From positions 3,263,991-3,327,990 of the forward strand of contig NZ_MSCH01000003.1 of assembly GCF_002954545.1 (NCBI RefSeq): a stretch of 64,000 nt of DNA, written 5' to 3'. The notes under the pieces were generated by a model, which worked only from the letters and a program-made list of their open reading frames with translations, was not told where the DNA came from and ran no database searches. Origin of the DNA: Psychrosphaera saromensis (lineage in GTDB: Bacteria > Pseudomonadota > Gammaproteobacteria > Enterobacterales > Alteromonadaceae). This document shows positions 37,623 to 46,797 of the stretch, piece after piece (the first letter of the stretch is position 1; each line of letters starts with the position of its first letter). The translations under genes and the position numbers were made by a program.

Positions 37623-38426
37623 CTAATCTTCACCTTCAAATAAACGATATAAGATACGTCTTACGTTTTCAGGCTCAAATGGCTTATCACACATAGCATT
37701 AACGCCTGACTGTTCAATGTTAGATAAATGCGCTTCATTAGACTCTGAACTTACCATTAATACTGGAATATGAGATTGCTCACTTTCATTACGAATGTAT
37801 TCAGTCAATTCTTTGCCGTTAACTTCTGGCATGTTGTAGTCGGTAACCACAAGATCAAATGTATTCTCTTTTATGATCTCTATCGCCTCAGCGCCATCTG
37901 CAGCTTCAGTTAAGCGTTCAATTCCCAAACTACGTAGTACACGAGATACAAAGTTACGAGCCATTTTACTATCATCAACCACTAACGCCCTAATTGAAGT
38001 GACATCGAAATATTCAAGTTCAAGCTCAGTTTCTGATAATAATGCCAATGTAGAATTAATAGCTTTAGCTAAATGATTATGGGTAAAAGGCTTAGGCAAT
38101 ATAGCGACAACACCAGATTGCCTAAATTCTTCTAACTGCTCCTTTCTATGTTCGCTCGACACTAACATAAATGGGACGTCTTCAGTCATTGGATCATTTT
38201 TGAGTGATTTAACTAAATCTAATGCGGTACCATCGGTAAAGTGCATTGCACTTGCAACAAGATCGGGAGCGCTTAATTTAATAGCGGCAATTGCACTCTC
38301 AACATTATCAGCCAACCTAATGTTGGTCACGTTTTCAGTGTTAAGAAGATTTACAATAATTTTTTGTTGCGTTGTGGAAGGCTCTACTAACAAAATAGAC
38401 AAATCCGCAGGAGTCAATTCTGACAT
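37623..38426 (-). CDS. Response regulator with two receiver domains
   Basis: A 267-residue protein made only of two REC domains, with no output domain. The first (about 9-125) looks unable to be phosphorylated: the usual phospho-Asp position is Ala60 (DLVASAMHF) and the acidic pair is reduced to LLVEPS. The second (about 145-265) is intact, with LVVDDSKMARN and VVTDYNMPEVNG. It lies 25 bp after the YciH-like gene on the same strand and 569 bp from a divergent STAS/phosphatase module that has its own receiver. Chemotaxis or partner-switching roles are possible; none is shown. Confidence 0.85.
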   Translation of the reverse strand: MSELTPADLSILLVEPSTTQQKIIVNLLNTENVTNIRLADNVESAIAAIKLSAPDLVASAMHFTDGTALDLVKSLKNDPMTEDVPFMLVSSEHRKEQLEEFRQSGVVAILPKPFTHNHLAKAINSTLALLSETELELEYFDVTSIRALVVDDSKMARNFVSRVLRSLGIERLTEAADGAEAIEIIKENTFDLVVTDYNMPEVNGKELTEYIRNESEQSHIPVLMVSSESNEAHLSNIEQSGVNAMCDKPFEPENVRRILYRLFEGED

Positions 38427-38451
38427 CTAATCATTCCTTTTCATGAGCTAA

Positions 38452-38796
38452 CTAACCGCCAGCTAATTTACAAACATATCCCAATGATTCAAGCACACTT
38501 TTCACTTTTTCGCGATCATCACCTTGGATTTCTATGGTATTTTCTTTTACCGCACCGCCTGTCCCGCATTTCTTTTTAATCTTTTGAGCCATTTGTTTAA
38601 ATTCATTTGTAGGCAAAACTATGCCTTCAATAATAACAACGCCCTTTCCTTTACGTCCTTTAGTCTGACGAGTTAGTTTGATAACACCGTCTTTGAACCC
38701 TTCGCCTAATGTGGTTGGGGCCTCAGGTTTATTATCAATCTTCCCACCATCGGTAGAGTAAACTAATGTACTCAATTTATCTTGCCAATTAGACAT
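38452..38796 (-). CDS. yciH: YciH/SUI1-family translation initiation factor homologue
   Basis: A 114-residue protein with the SUI1 fold: a disordered N-terminus, then RQTKGRKGKGVVIIEGI, KKKCGTGGAVKENTIEIQGD and a final strand with SLGYVCKLAGG. E. coli YciH is 108 residues. Family members are related to eukaryotic eIF1 and have been implicated in start-codon fidelity and translation under stress. It appears to be the first gene of a two-gene unit with the two-receiver regulator. Confidence 0.9.
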   Translation of the reverse strand: MSNWQDKLSTLVYSTDGGKIDNKPEAPTTLGEGFKDGVIKLTRQTKGRKGKGVVIIEGIVLPTNEFKQMAQKIKKKCGTGGAVKENTIEIQGDDREKVKSVLESLGYVCKLAGG

Positions 38797-38994
38797 AACT
38801 CAATTCTTATTTCCTATCAATAAGGCACAAATTTACCAAACAGTAATGCATTTTTCTAGAATATCTGTTAAATAACTATAATTAAACTGGATTTTTCATC
38901 GATCGGGCATTAACCTTTCCTTGGAATAATAAATTGAATACGAAATATTTTGTACTAAACATTTTATTTTTCAATATAAACTAGGAGATACTTA

Positions 38995-39300
38995 ATGAGC
39001 TTAAAAACCTCTACGTCTGCGGACGGACAAACAGTTACAATAGAAGTTAAAGGTAAATTTGACTTTAATTTTGTACAAGACTTCAGAAGTGCTTATTCCG
39101 CGATAGAAGGCAGTATAGATACTATTATTGTTGATCTACGTGAAACTGAATACATGGACAGCTCAGCATTAGGCATGTTGCTCAACATGCAAAAAACATT
39201 AGCTGGCCGAGTAAACAATATTAAAATATCAAACTGTAAGCCTCAGATTAAAAAAATTCTGCAAATATCTCGTTTTGATAAAAAGTTTGATATCGATTAA
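38995..39300 (+). CDS. STAS-domain anti-sigma factor antagonist
   Basis: A 101-residue single STAS domain. The conserved phosphorylatable Ser is in YMDSSALGML (Ser56). Such proteins bind an HATPase kinase/anti-sigma partner when unphosphorylated. The gene starts after a good AGGAGA and its stop is 2 bp before the next start, so it is cotranscribed with the REC-PP2C-HATPase protein. The pair resembles HsbA/HsbR of Pseudomonas, an inference from domain order. Confidence 0.9.
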   Translation: MSLKTSTSADGQTVTIEVKGKFDFNFVQDFRSAYSAIEGSIDTIIVDLRETEYMDSSALGMLLNMQKTLAGRVNNIKISNCKPQIKKILQISRFDKKFDID

Positions 39301-39302
39301 CG

Positions 39303-40973
39303 TTGAAACCTACATTTAAAGTTCTAATCGTTGACGACCTAGAACTAAATCGGCATTTATTACAGCATATGTTAAAGCATGATGGCTTTGACGTTGTGCT
39401 TGCCAACAATGGCTTAGAAGCCCTTGATGTATACAAAAAAGAAAAACCTGATCTGGTTCTTCTAGACGTTGTCATGCCTCATTTAGATGGCTATGAAACA
39501 GCGCCTATGCTCAAAGAGCTCGCGGGTGAAGTCTACCTGCCTATCATATTTATCACTGCCTTAGAGGATCAAGATAGCCTAACGCGTTGTTTAGACGTAG
39601 GCGGTGATGACTTTCTTAGTAAGCCTTTTGAACGAGTTATTTTGCATGCCAAAATCAAAGCTCATGCTCGAATTAGAGATTTAAGTCAAAAAGCCTTTGA
39701 GCAAAAAAAGGAACTCGACTTTTACCGTCTAAAAACTGAACGCGAACATCAAATAGTTGAGCATATTTTTCAGCGAGCATTTGAAGGTAATTACAAAGTT
39801 CCGCACTTGTTAGATTTCCATCTATCTCCAGCGTCTATGTTTAATGGCGACATTATGTTGGTAGAATTAGGCCCAACAGGAAACCTCTACATTATGATGG
39901 GGGATTTTACTGGTCACGGCCTTGCCGCAGCTGTTGGTACCCTCCCGGTTTCAAGTAGCTTTTATTCTATGGTGCAAAAAGGTCTATCTGTTGGTGATAT
40001 AGCGATACAAATTAATGATATTTTATTAAAGCTACTTCCTGATGATATGTTTTGTGCCGCCAGTATTATTGAGCTAAATAATATGGGTAAAAGTCTTTCA
40101 GTATGGACAGGTGGTACGCCTGACATGTACTTAATTGACAATCAAAATGATCAATTTAAAACCATTGAATCGCAACATATGGCGCTTGGAATATTAGAGT
40201 CCGACGAATTTGATGCTGCATCAATGAATTACTCAGTATCTAAACAGGAACAATTAATTGTATTTACTGACGGTTTAGTAGAAATAATGGATGAAAATGG
40301 TGAGATGTTTGGTTATGAACGTTTAACTGAATTAGTTAAACAACCTCATTATCAAGAAATCCCCAATATTATTGATGAATTAAACTATTTCTCTGGCGGA
40401 GTTGAACAAGATGATGATATTTCAATATTGTCTTTACGTTGTGATGAAGTTAATTCTAATTTAGATCAAAACCAATATAGCTACTCAAAGTTAGCCCACT
40501 CATTTTCATTAACTGTTGATGCAGAAGCAATTAGATCGTCCGATCCTGTATTAGAAGTGATTGATATGGTGACATTAATAAAAGGCGCTAAAGAGCACAG
40601 ATCAACTTTGTATTTGTTGCTATCAGAAGCTTACAATAATGCACTTGAGCATGGTTTGTTAGAGTTGTCCTCTAGCATCAAAGACTCAGATGATGGTTTT
40701 CTTGATTATTATATGCAAAGAGACAGTTTATTAAATGAATTAACATCTGGTCATATAATTATTGACGTTAACTATGTCCCTGAACAGACTTCACTTTATT
40801 TCACGGTTACTGACAGTGGCAAAGGCTTTAATGTCGATGCAAAGAAATCAGAACTAGATAATGAAGATGCCCACGGTAGAGGATTTGTTCTATTGCAAGA
40901 AATTGCATCCTCTGTTGAATATAATGATATTGGTAATCAGGTAAAAGTAGGTTATCAATTGAACGAGGCTTAA
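39303..40973 (+). CDS. REC-PP2C (SpoIIE-type)-HATPase fused partner-switching regulator
   Basis: A 556-residue protein with three domains. The REC domain (1-125) has LIVDD and the phospho-Asp in LLDVVMP (D55). The SpoIIE-like PP2C phosphatase (about 175-385) contains GDFTGHGLAAAVG and DDDISILSL. The C-terminal RsbW-like HATPase (about 410-556) has LLLSEAYNNALEHGLL and TDSGKGF. It should dephosphorylate and rephosphorylate the adjacent STAS protein depending on receiver phosphorylation, as described for HsbR. The start is TTG without a clear ribosome binding site, consistent with coupling to the STAS stop. A downstream hairpin ends the unit. Confidence 0.88.
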   Translation: MKPTFKVLIVDDLELNRHLLQHMLKHDGFDVVLANNGLEALDVYKKEKPDLVLLDVVMPHLDGYETAPMLKELAGEVYLPIIFITALEDQDSLTRCLDVGGDDFLSKPFERVILHAKIKAHARIRDLSQKAFEQKKELDFYRLKTEREHQIVEHIFQRAFEGNYKVPHLLDFHLSPASMFNGDIMLVELGPTGNLYIMMGDFTGHGLAAAVGTLPVSSSFYSMVQKGLSVGDIAIQINDILLKLLPDDMFCAASIIELNNMGKSLSVWTGGTPDMYLIDNQNDQFKTIESQHMALGILESDEFDAASMNYSVSKQEQLIVFTDGLVEIMDENGEMFGYERLTELVKQPHYQEIPNIIDELNYFSGGVEQDDDISILSLRCDEVNSNLDQNQYSYSKLAHSFSLTVDAEAIRSSDPVLEVIDMVTLIKGAKEHRSTLYLLLSEAYNNALEHGLLELSSSIKDSDDGFLDYYMQRDSLLNELTSGHIIIDVNYVPEQTSLYFTVTDSGKGFNVDAKKSELDNEDAHGRGFVLLQEIASSVEYNDIGNQVKVGYQLNEA

Positions 40974-41120
40974 CCTAGCTAGTCTTTCAGTAACTACTTT
41001 TTAACCAGTACAACCTTCCTTACGTACACAAGTTAGCAAAATCACCAGCAACTACAGCTATTTACTACGTTATATTCCCTAAGCCTCATTGCCACGTTTC
41101 ACTGTTGATTTTTCTTTCTA

Positions 41121-41144
41121 AAAAGCCAATACCATTTGGCTTTT
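41121..41144 (+). terminator. Terminator after the STAS / REC-PP2C unit
   Basis: A 9-bp stem AAAAGCCAA / TTGGCTTTT with a 6-nt loop. It lies about 150 bp downstream of the phosphatase stop. The T-run is provided by the stem's 3' arm. Confidence 0.65.
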
Positions 41145-41227
41145 AGTCGGTTGTACTTTTATTTCAGTAAAATCAAAATAAAGTATTTACATCTGTATTT
41201 AATAACAATAGCATTAGGGACGTTTAG

Positions 41228-41884
41228 ATGGCTAAAGGTGTTAAATTGAAATTATCCGAATCACTTTATAATGAATTAACCGACTGGTGCTTACAAAAGC
41301 AACCTGAGCTTAGGTTAGAGTTCTCTGTTCCTGTATTAGGCGAAGGTGGCACTTGTTCACTATTTGGTGAACTAGACCCCGTTCCGTTTAATTTATCGCA
41401 AACGCTATCACAGGCTCAATTAGCCCTATTACCTATGTTGCAGAATGTAACCGATTGGGTATTACACAATACTAATGTTGACTGGTTTGGTATTTACTTA
41501 AAAAGAATCAATAATGAAGGTGACGCAATTCTCACTAAAATGAGTTATTTTGGCGTTCCAAGTCGTGCAGAATTTCCTTTATCAGAAGAGTTCTCAACCT
41601 TAAGTAACAATTCTTATGTTGGACTTTATGGCGAAAAGCGCACAATCAACAATGTGGAACAATATCGCCAAGCTGGCGGAGAATATTATACCTGTGATCC
41701 CAAAGTAAAAAGTGAGTTATGCTGGCCAATTATTTCTAATAAAAATAATACAAGCTCTGATCCACAAGAGGAAATACTTGGTATCATAGACGCAGAATGT
41801 TTTGAGAATGACCGTTTTGATGAAAAAACGCAGGCAATATTTGAAGCCGCTTGCCAATTTCTATCTGAAAAATTAACCCACTAA
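41228..41884 (+). CDS. GAF-domain protein of unknown ligand
   Basis: A 218-residue soluble protein. From about residue 55 to the end it forms a GAF-like domain: LHNTNVDWFGIYL, KRTINNVEQYR, SELCWPIIS and EILGIIDAECF, the layout seen in free methionine-(R)-sulfoxide reductases. Two Cys occur, in EYYTCDPKVKSELCWP, at positions comparable to fRMsr catalytic cysteines, but the family's exact residues cannot be confirmed. The aspC-type gene starts 18 bp downstream, suggesting cotranscription. Confidence 0.7.
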   Translation: MAKGVKLKLSESLYNELTDWCLQKQPELRLEFSVPVLGEGGTCSLFGELDPVPFNLSQTLSQAQLALLPMLQNVTDWVLHNTNVDWFGIYLKRINNEGDAILTKMSYFGVPSRAEFPLSEEFSTLSNNSYVGLYGEKRTINNVEQYRQAGGEYYTCDPKVKSELCWPIISNKNNTSSDPQEEILGIIDAECFENDRFDEKTQAIFEAACQFLSEKLTH

Positions 41885-41901
41885 TAGTGAAGAGACAACT
41901 C

Positions 41902-43095
41902 ATGTTTAATCAATTACAGCCAGTACCTACCGATCCGATCTTAGGCCTAATGACGGAATATAAAGCCGATACAAATCCTAAAAAAGTCGATTTAAGTGTT
42001 GGAGTTTATAAAAATGAAGTAGGTAATACTCCAGTTTTAGCGGCAGTAAAAAAAGCGGAAGAGTACAGATTTAACAACGAACAATCTAAAGCTTATTTAG
42101 GTATGGCTGGTGATGTTAAATTTAATGAGTTGATGACTAACTTACTATTTGGTGAAAGTGACGCGGTAAATTCAGGTCGCGTAAAGACAGCTCAAACACC
42201 TGGTGGCACTGGCGCATTACGAGTTGCAGCTGAGTTTATTGCTCGTTGTAACCCAAGTGCTAAAATTTGGGTAACAAACCCTACATGGGCAAATCATATA
42301 AGTATTTTTAACGCAGCAGGTCTGCAAGTTGAAGAATTCCCATACTTTGATTTTGAAACTATGGGCCTTAAATTTGACCAAACGATTGAAGCGTTAAATA
42401 AAGTCCCAAGTGGCGATATCGTATTACTACACGCTTGTTGTCACAATCCAAGCGGTATGGATTTAAATATACAACAATGGCAGACCGTTGCTGATATTGC
42501 TAAGAAACAAGGCTTCACTATTTTAGTTGACTCTGCTTACCAAGGTTTTGGTCATGGACTTAATGAAGATGCTGCCGGTTTACGTTTATTAGCGTCTCAA
42601 GTTGATGAAATGATAGTTTGTTCTTCTTGTTCAAAAAACTTTGGTTTATATCGAGATCGTGTTGGTGCTATCAGCATATTGGGCACAAGCTCTGCAAAAG
42701 CAGAAGTTGCCTTTAGTGTGATTCTAAATGTTGTTCGTGCTATCTACTCTATGCCGCCAGCACATGGCGCTGACATAGTTGCAACGATCCTAAGCAGCAA
42801 AGAATTAACCGCTTTATGGCACACAGAGTTAGATGAAATGCGTACTCGTATTAATGGCCTACGTAGCTTTGTTGTGAATAAATTTAAAGAAAAGAACGTA
42901 CCTGGTAATTTTGATTTTATTGCCAATCAAAATGGTATGTTTTCATTTTTGGGAATAGATAAAGAATATATCACCACACTAAAGAATGATTACAGCATCT
43001 ACATTGTAGGCTCTAGTCGAGTGAGTATTGCTGGTGTGAATGACAGTAACGCAGATTATCTTGCAGAGTCATTAGCTAAAGTGCTTAATAAATAA
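41902..43095 (+). CDS. Aromatic-amino-acid / aspartate aminotransferase (class I)
   Basis: PLP-dependent class I aminotransferase of 397 residues, the standard AspC/TyrB length when started at the ATG MFNQLQPVPTDPILGLM; a GTG 15 bp upstream is the alternative. The opening DPILGLM and VDLSVGVYKNE are family hallmarks. The PLP lysine lies in CSSCSKNFGLYRDRVG, and HACCHNPSGMDL is the cofactor loop. It could serve aspartate, tyrosine or phenylalanine; AspC and TyrB are not separable by eye. It follows the GAF gene and ends at a bidirectional terminator. Confidence 0.92.
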   Translation: MFNQLQPVPTDPILGLMTEYKADTNPKKVDLSVGVYKNEVGNTPVLAAVKKAEEYRFNNEQSKAYLGMAGDVKFNELMTNLLFGESDAVNSGRVKTAQTPGGTGALRVAAEFIARCNPSAKIWVTNPTWANHISIFNAAGLQVEEFPYFDFETMGLKFDQTIEALNKVPSGDIVLLHACCHNPSGMDLNIQQWQTVADIAKKQGFTILVDSAYQGFGHGLNEDAAGLRLLASQVDEMIVCSSCSKNFGLYRDRVGAISILGTSSAKAEVAFSVILNVVRAIYSMPPAHGADIVATILSSKELTALWHTELDEMRTRINGLRSFVVNKFKEKNVPGNFDFIANQNGMFSFLGIDKEYITTLKNDYSIYIVGSSRVSIAGVNDSNADYLAESLAKVLNK

Positions 43096-43131
43096 GTATT
43101 TAAATAAATGAGATGGTTAATCGCCATAAAC

Positions 43132-43159
43132 AAAAAAGCCGCTAATTAGCGGCTTTTTT
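43132..43159. terminator. Bidirectional terminator, aminotransferase / antiporter
   Basis: A perfect 28-bp palindrome around AAGCCGCTAA / TTAGCGGCTT with A- and T-runs, between two convergent genes. Confidence 0.88.
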
Positions 43160-43211
43160 ATGAGTGTTTTTTATAAGATCATATTTCATCTACATCACTT
43201 TATATGAACTT

Positions 43212-44576
43212 TTATATCTCTTCTGCATTATTATTTTCTTTACGACTATGCCTAAATGCCACAACTCCAATAGAAACAACGGCTAAAATCATGCAGTACC
43301 AAACATTCATCACCACTTCTAACGGCGAAATACTAAATGTCGCGGCCACTAGCAGAGCTTGAGCTCCGTATGGTACTAATCCTTGGGCAATACAGCTAAA
43401 TACATCCAATAAACTTGCGCTGCGCTTTGGACTAATATGTCCTTCTTCAGCTAGCTCTTTTGCCGTATCTCCCGTCACTATGATAGCAACTGTATTATTG
43501 GCTACCGCTAAGTTAGTGGTAAAGGCTAAACTAGCAATCGCGATTTGATTAGTGGCTGATGACGGCGTTTTACTAAAGAAATGTACAATCGCATTAATTT
43601 TATCAACAAGATAACCCAAACCGCCCTGTCGCTTCATTAGCTCACTTAAGCCACCAATGAGCATGCTTAGTAGAAAAATTTCCTGCATATTACTAAAGCC
43701 CGTATAAATATCTTTCCCTATTAGTGATATTTGGTAATCACCAAGCAATGCGCCTGTAACCGCTGAAAGTAAAATACCGAGTAATAAAACCAGAAAAACA
43801 TTCATCCCCATAATCGCAAGAATGATAACGAGTAAGTAAGGTAAGCCAAGCCAGATGTTGTTCACTTCTGTCGCATTTACTTGTGCAGGATTATTAAATC
43901 CAATATACGCATATACCGCCACACAGATAAGCGCAGCCGGTATAGCAAAGATTAAGTTTTCATAGAATTTATCTTTTAACTCAGCACCTTGAGTTTTAGT
44001 CGAAGCAATAGTGGTATCTGAAATCAAACTTAAGTTATCGCCAAATATTGCACCACCAACAACGGCTCCTGCAATAACGGCCGGATCAATATCCACGTTT
44101 CCGACAATACCCACGGCGATAGGTGCGATTGCCCCAATAGTGCCCATTGATGTGCCCATTGCTGTAGCAACTACAGCCGAAACTAAAAACAAACCAGCAA
44201 TAACCAAAGGAGCTGGTACAAATTGCAATCCAACATTAACCATAACATCAACACCACCTGTAGCTTGAGCTACAGAAGAGAATGCTCCAGCTAATAAGTA
44301 TATTAGGCACATGGTAATGACTTTATCATTCCCCATGCCCTGAATAAGCGTGGTTAAGCTGTTATCTAATGTAATAGGATTGCTAGCCAGATGTTTGTCT
44401 AACATTAGAGCTAAAATTATGGCTGGAATAATAGCAACAGGTGCGGGTAACTGATAGAACGCAAAATCTACGCCTTGTAAATGTAGCCAGATACCCGTGC
44501 CTAAAAATATAAAAACGAATAGCAGCAAAGGCGCAATAGCTAACCCGGATGACTTAGGGTGACTTGACTCAAGCAT
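43212..44576 (-). CDS. NhaC-family Na+/H+ antiporter
   Basis: A 454-residue inner-membrane protein with about 11-12 hydrophobic helices. The segment AMGTSMGTIGAIAPIAVGIV and the later GGAIFGDNLSLISDTTIAS correspond to the two conserved NhaC regions. It is likely a sodium or malate/lactate-coupled antiporter, but substrate specificity in this family is not readable from sequence. The ATG follows GGAG. It is monocistronic, facing the aminotransferase gene. Confidence 0.85.
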   Translation of the reverse strand: MLESSHPKSSGLAIAPLLLFVFIFLGTGIWLHLQGVDFAFYQLPAPVAIIPAIILALMLDKHLASNPITLDNSLTTLIQGMGNDKVITMCLIYLLAGAFSSVAQATGGVDVMVNVGLQFVPAPLVIAGLFLVSAVVATAMGTSMGTIGAIAPIAVGIVGNVDIDPAVIAGAVVGGAIFGDNLSLISDTTIASTKTQGAELKDKFYENLIFAIPAALICVAVYAYIGFNNPAQVNATEVNNIWLGLPYLLVIILAIMGMNVFLVLLLGILLSAVTGALLGDYQISLIGKDIYTGFSNMQEIFLLSMLIGGLSELMKRQGGLGYLVDKINAIVHFFSKTPSSATNQIAIASLAFTTNLAVANNTVAIIVTGDTAKELAEEGHISPKRSASLLDVFSCIAQGLVPYGAQALLVAATFSISPLEVVMNVWYCMILAVVSIGVVAFRHSRKENNNAEEI

Positions 44577-44681
44577 TAGCTAAAGCTCCAAAAGAATAAA
44601 ATTAAAAAAAGAATGTAGCATAAAGACTTATAAACATCTAGACGTCTACAATTCATTTTTTGATAGATGAAGAATGTAAAC

Positions 44682-45698
44682 TTACCAACCTTTGGTATTG
44701 TCTAAAATCAACTGAGACATCATATCGACATGACTGTCATCATCATTTAAACACGTAATGTATTCAAATTTTTCACCACCGGCTTCAATAAAGTATTCTT
44801 TATTTTCTTCTGCAATTTCTTCTAACGTTTCCAAACAATCAACAGCAAAACCAGGACAAACAACTTGAATCGATTTAGTCCCTTGTGCCGCTAATGCCTT
44901 TAGTGTTCCCTCAGTGTAAGGTTGGATCCACTGAGCTTTACCAAAGCGAGATTGAAACGTAGTTACAATCTGATCTTGAGATAACTCTAACTGCTCGGCA
45001 ACTAAGCGTGACGTTTTAAAACATTCACAAGCATAAGGGTCACCTTTATCCCAGTTTCTTTGAGGTATACCATGAAACGACAGCATTAATTTTTCAGCTT
45101 TTCCATGCATATACCAATGATCTTTAACTTTATTCACTAAGGCTTTAACGTAATCTTCATTGTCATGATAGTGACTGATGAAACGAATATCAGGTATACG
45201 ACGTTGTTGTTGATAATAATCACCAACCACATCAAAAATAGATGCTGTGGTAGTAGCAGAGTATTGTGGATACAAAGGAATGACTAATAACTTACTTAGT
45301 CCTTGTTGTTCAAAGGCTTTCAGTTTTTTAGCTATGTTATCGCTACCATAACGCATAGCGTAATCGACCATAATATTTTCATGATCAACAGCTAGTTTCA
45401 GCCCTACTTTCTCAGCTAAATTTTTGGTATTGATTAATAATGGTGAGCCCTCTTTTTGCCAAATAGATTGATAAGCCGCTGCTGAGCGTTTACTGCGAAA
45501 CGGTAAAATAATTAAATTTAAAATAAACCACCAAATTATTTTAGGTATTTCTACTACGCGAGAGTCCGACAAGAACTCTTTCAAATATACCCTTACAGCT
45601 GAAGCGGTTGGTTCAGTCGGAGTGCCTAGATTAACTAACAATACGCCAATTTTTTGAGGCTTTTTATGATCAAAGTGAGTGTTGTCTGGTGTTTTCAT
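44682..45698 (-). CDS. hemH: Ferrochelatase
   Basis: Inserts ferrous iron into protoporphyrin IX, the last step of haem synthesis. The catalytic His is in LMLSFHGIPQRN and the porphyrin-contact segment is VCPGFAVDCLETLEEI. The N-terminus has GVLLVNLGTPTEPT, typical of HemH. At 338 residues it has normal length. It is divergent from the DUF3530 gene across 120 bp. An inverted repeat CGCTTAT / ATAAGCG at 45725-45747 in that gap may be regulatory. Confidence 0.95.
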   Translation of the reverse strand: MKTPDNTHFDHKKPQKIGVLLVNLGTPTEPTASAVRVYLKEFLSDSRVVEIPKIIWWFILNLIILPFRSKRSAAAYQSIWQKEGSPLLINTKNLAEKVGLKLAVDHENIMVDYAMRYGSDNIAKKLKAFEQQGLSKLLVIPLYPQYSATTTASIFDVVGDYYQQQRRIPDIRFISHYHDNEDYVKALVNKVKDHWYMHGKAEKLMLSFHGIPQRNWDKGDPYACECFKTSRLVAEQLELSQDQIVTTFQSRFGKAQWIQPYTEGTLKALAAQGTKSIQVVCPGFAVDCLETLEEIAEENKEYFIEAGGEKFEYITCLNDDDSHVDMMSQLILDNTKGW

Positions 45699-45818
45699 AA
45701 AATTACATTCAATACCTAAGTTTACGCTTATAACTATTAAATAAGCGGTCTATTTGTTTCAGTTATATCAATACTTGCCGATAATAAAGATATTCCTTTT
45801 AATCCACCAGAGTTTTAT

Positions 45819-46793
45819 ATGAAACATCATATTTTGCTATTGATGATCAGTTTAAGTAACACTGCTACTTTTGCCGCATCGGTGGACCATACACCACCTA
45901 TCGATTTATCTGAGCTACAAGCAATTGACATTAAACATTATGTGCAAGACAGAGAGATCAATGTATTAACGTTAGATGAGTCAGAATATTTAACCTTAAT
46001 GAAAGAAGAAACAACCGGCTTTCCTCGAGGAATAGCTTTTATCGTACCTGAAATTAATCAATCCATTATTCAACAGCCTGCAATAAAGATGTTGTATGAC
46101 AACTTAACGGAATACGGTTGGCGCAGTTTGTTACTTACAATGCCAAATATAGAGCAAACAAATGGGAGTTTTAATAATGTACAGAAAACAGATAATCAAA
46201 GTGCATCAAGTGCGTCTGAAAACGACCAACAGCAAGAGGCAGATTCAAGCCTTCAATCAAACACAGGATCAAACTCTAGTTCAGAGAATGATAGTGAAAC
46301 AGTTAGAGAACCTAACCTTAGGTTAAAGGCGTATCATCAAGACGATATTTTCTCCAGCAAAACAAATGCAGAAATTGAAGAGCAAATTCTAAAACGAGTT
46401 GAGTCGGCCTGGCAATATGCCGAACAATTTCCAGGCTACTTTATTTTCATTTGTCAGGGCAAAAGTTGTGCTTGGCTAACGAGTTTATTTCAACAACAGA
46501 AATTAATGCAGCCAGATGCACTGATCATGTTAAGTGCACATATGCCACAACAAGATTTAAACGATCAGTTTGCTCAGCAATTAAGTGAAACTGAATTTCC
46601 TGTGTTGGAGTTATTTAAACAAATAGATAATCGATGGGTTTCAAGCTCAATTCAATATCGAAGAAAGCTTGCAAGAAAACACTACAAGACCGATTACCGA
46701 CAACGAAAACTTAATAGTCATATCGCCTTTGGTAATAACAACATGCGTACCGTTAAAGAAATTTACGGGTTTCTCACTGCTGTTGGCATGTAA
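45819..46793 (+). CDS. DUF3530 family exported protein, alpha/beta-hydrolase-like
   Basis: A 324-residue protein with a signal peptide (HHILLLMISLSNTATFAA, with probable cleavage near residue 19). A low-complexity Ser/Gln/Glu-rich insert (about 115-165) interrupts a predicted alpha/beta fold. PRGIAFIVPE and YGWRSLLLTMPN resemble the early strands of DUF3530 proteins, and YFIFICQGKSCAWL occupies the nucleophile elbow region without a clear GxSxG, so catalysis is doubtful. The gene converges on djlA with a 4-bp gap. Confidence 0.78.
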   Translation: MKHHILLLMISLSNTATFAASVDHTPPIDLSELQAIDIKHYVQDREINVLTLDESEYLTLMKEETTGFPRGIAFIVPEINQSIIQQPAIKMLYDNLTEYGWRSLLLTMPNIEQTNGSFNNVQKTDNQSASSASENDQQQEADSSLQSNTGSNSSSENDSETVREPNLRLKAYHQDDIFSSKTNAEIEEQILKRVESAWQYAEQFPGYFIFICQGKSCAWLTSLFQQQKLMQPDALIMLSAHMPQQDLNDQFAQQLSETEFPVLELFKQIDNRWVSSSIQYRRKLARKHYKTDYRQRKLNSHIAFGNNNMRTVKEIYGFLTAVGM

Positions 46794-46797
46794 GCGG

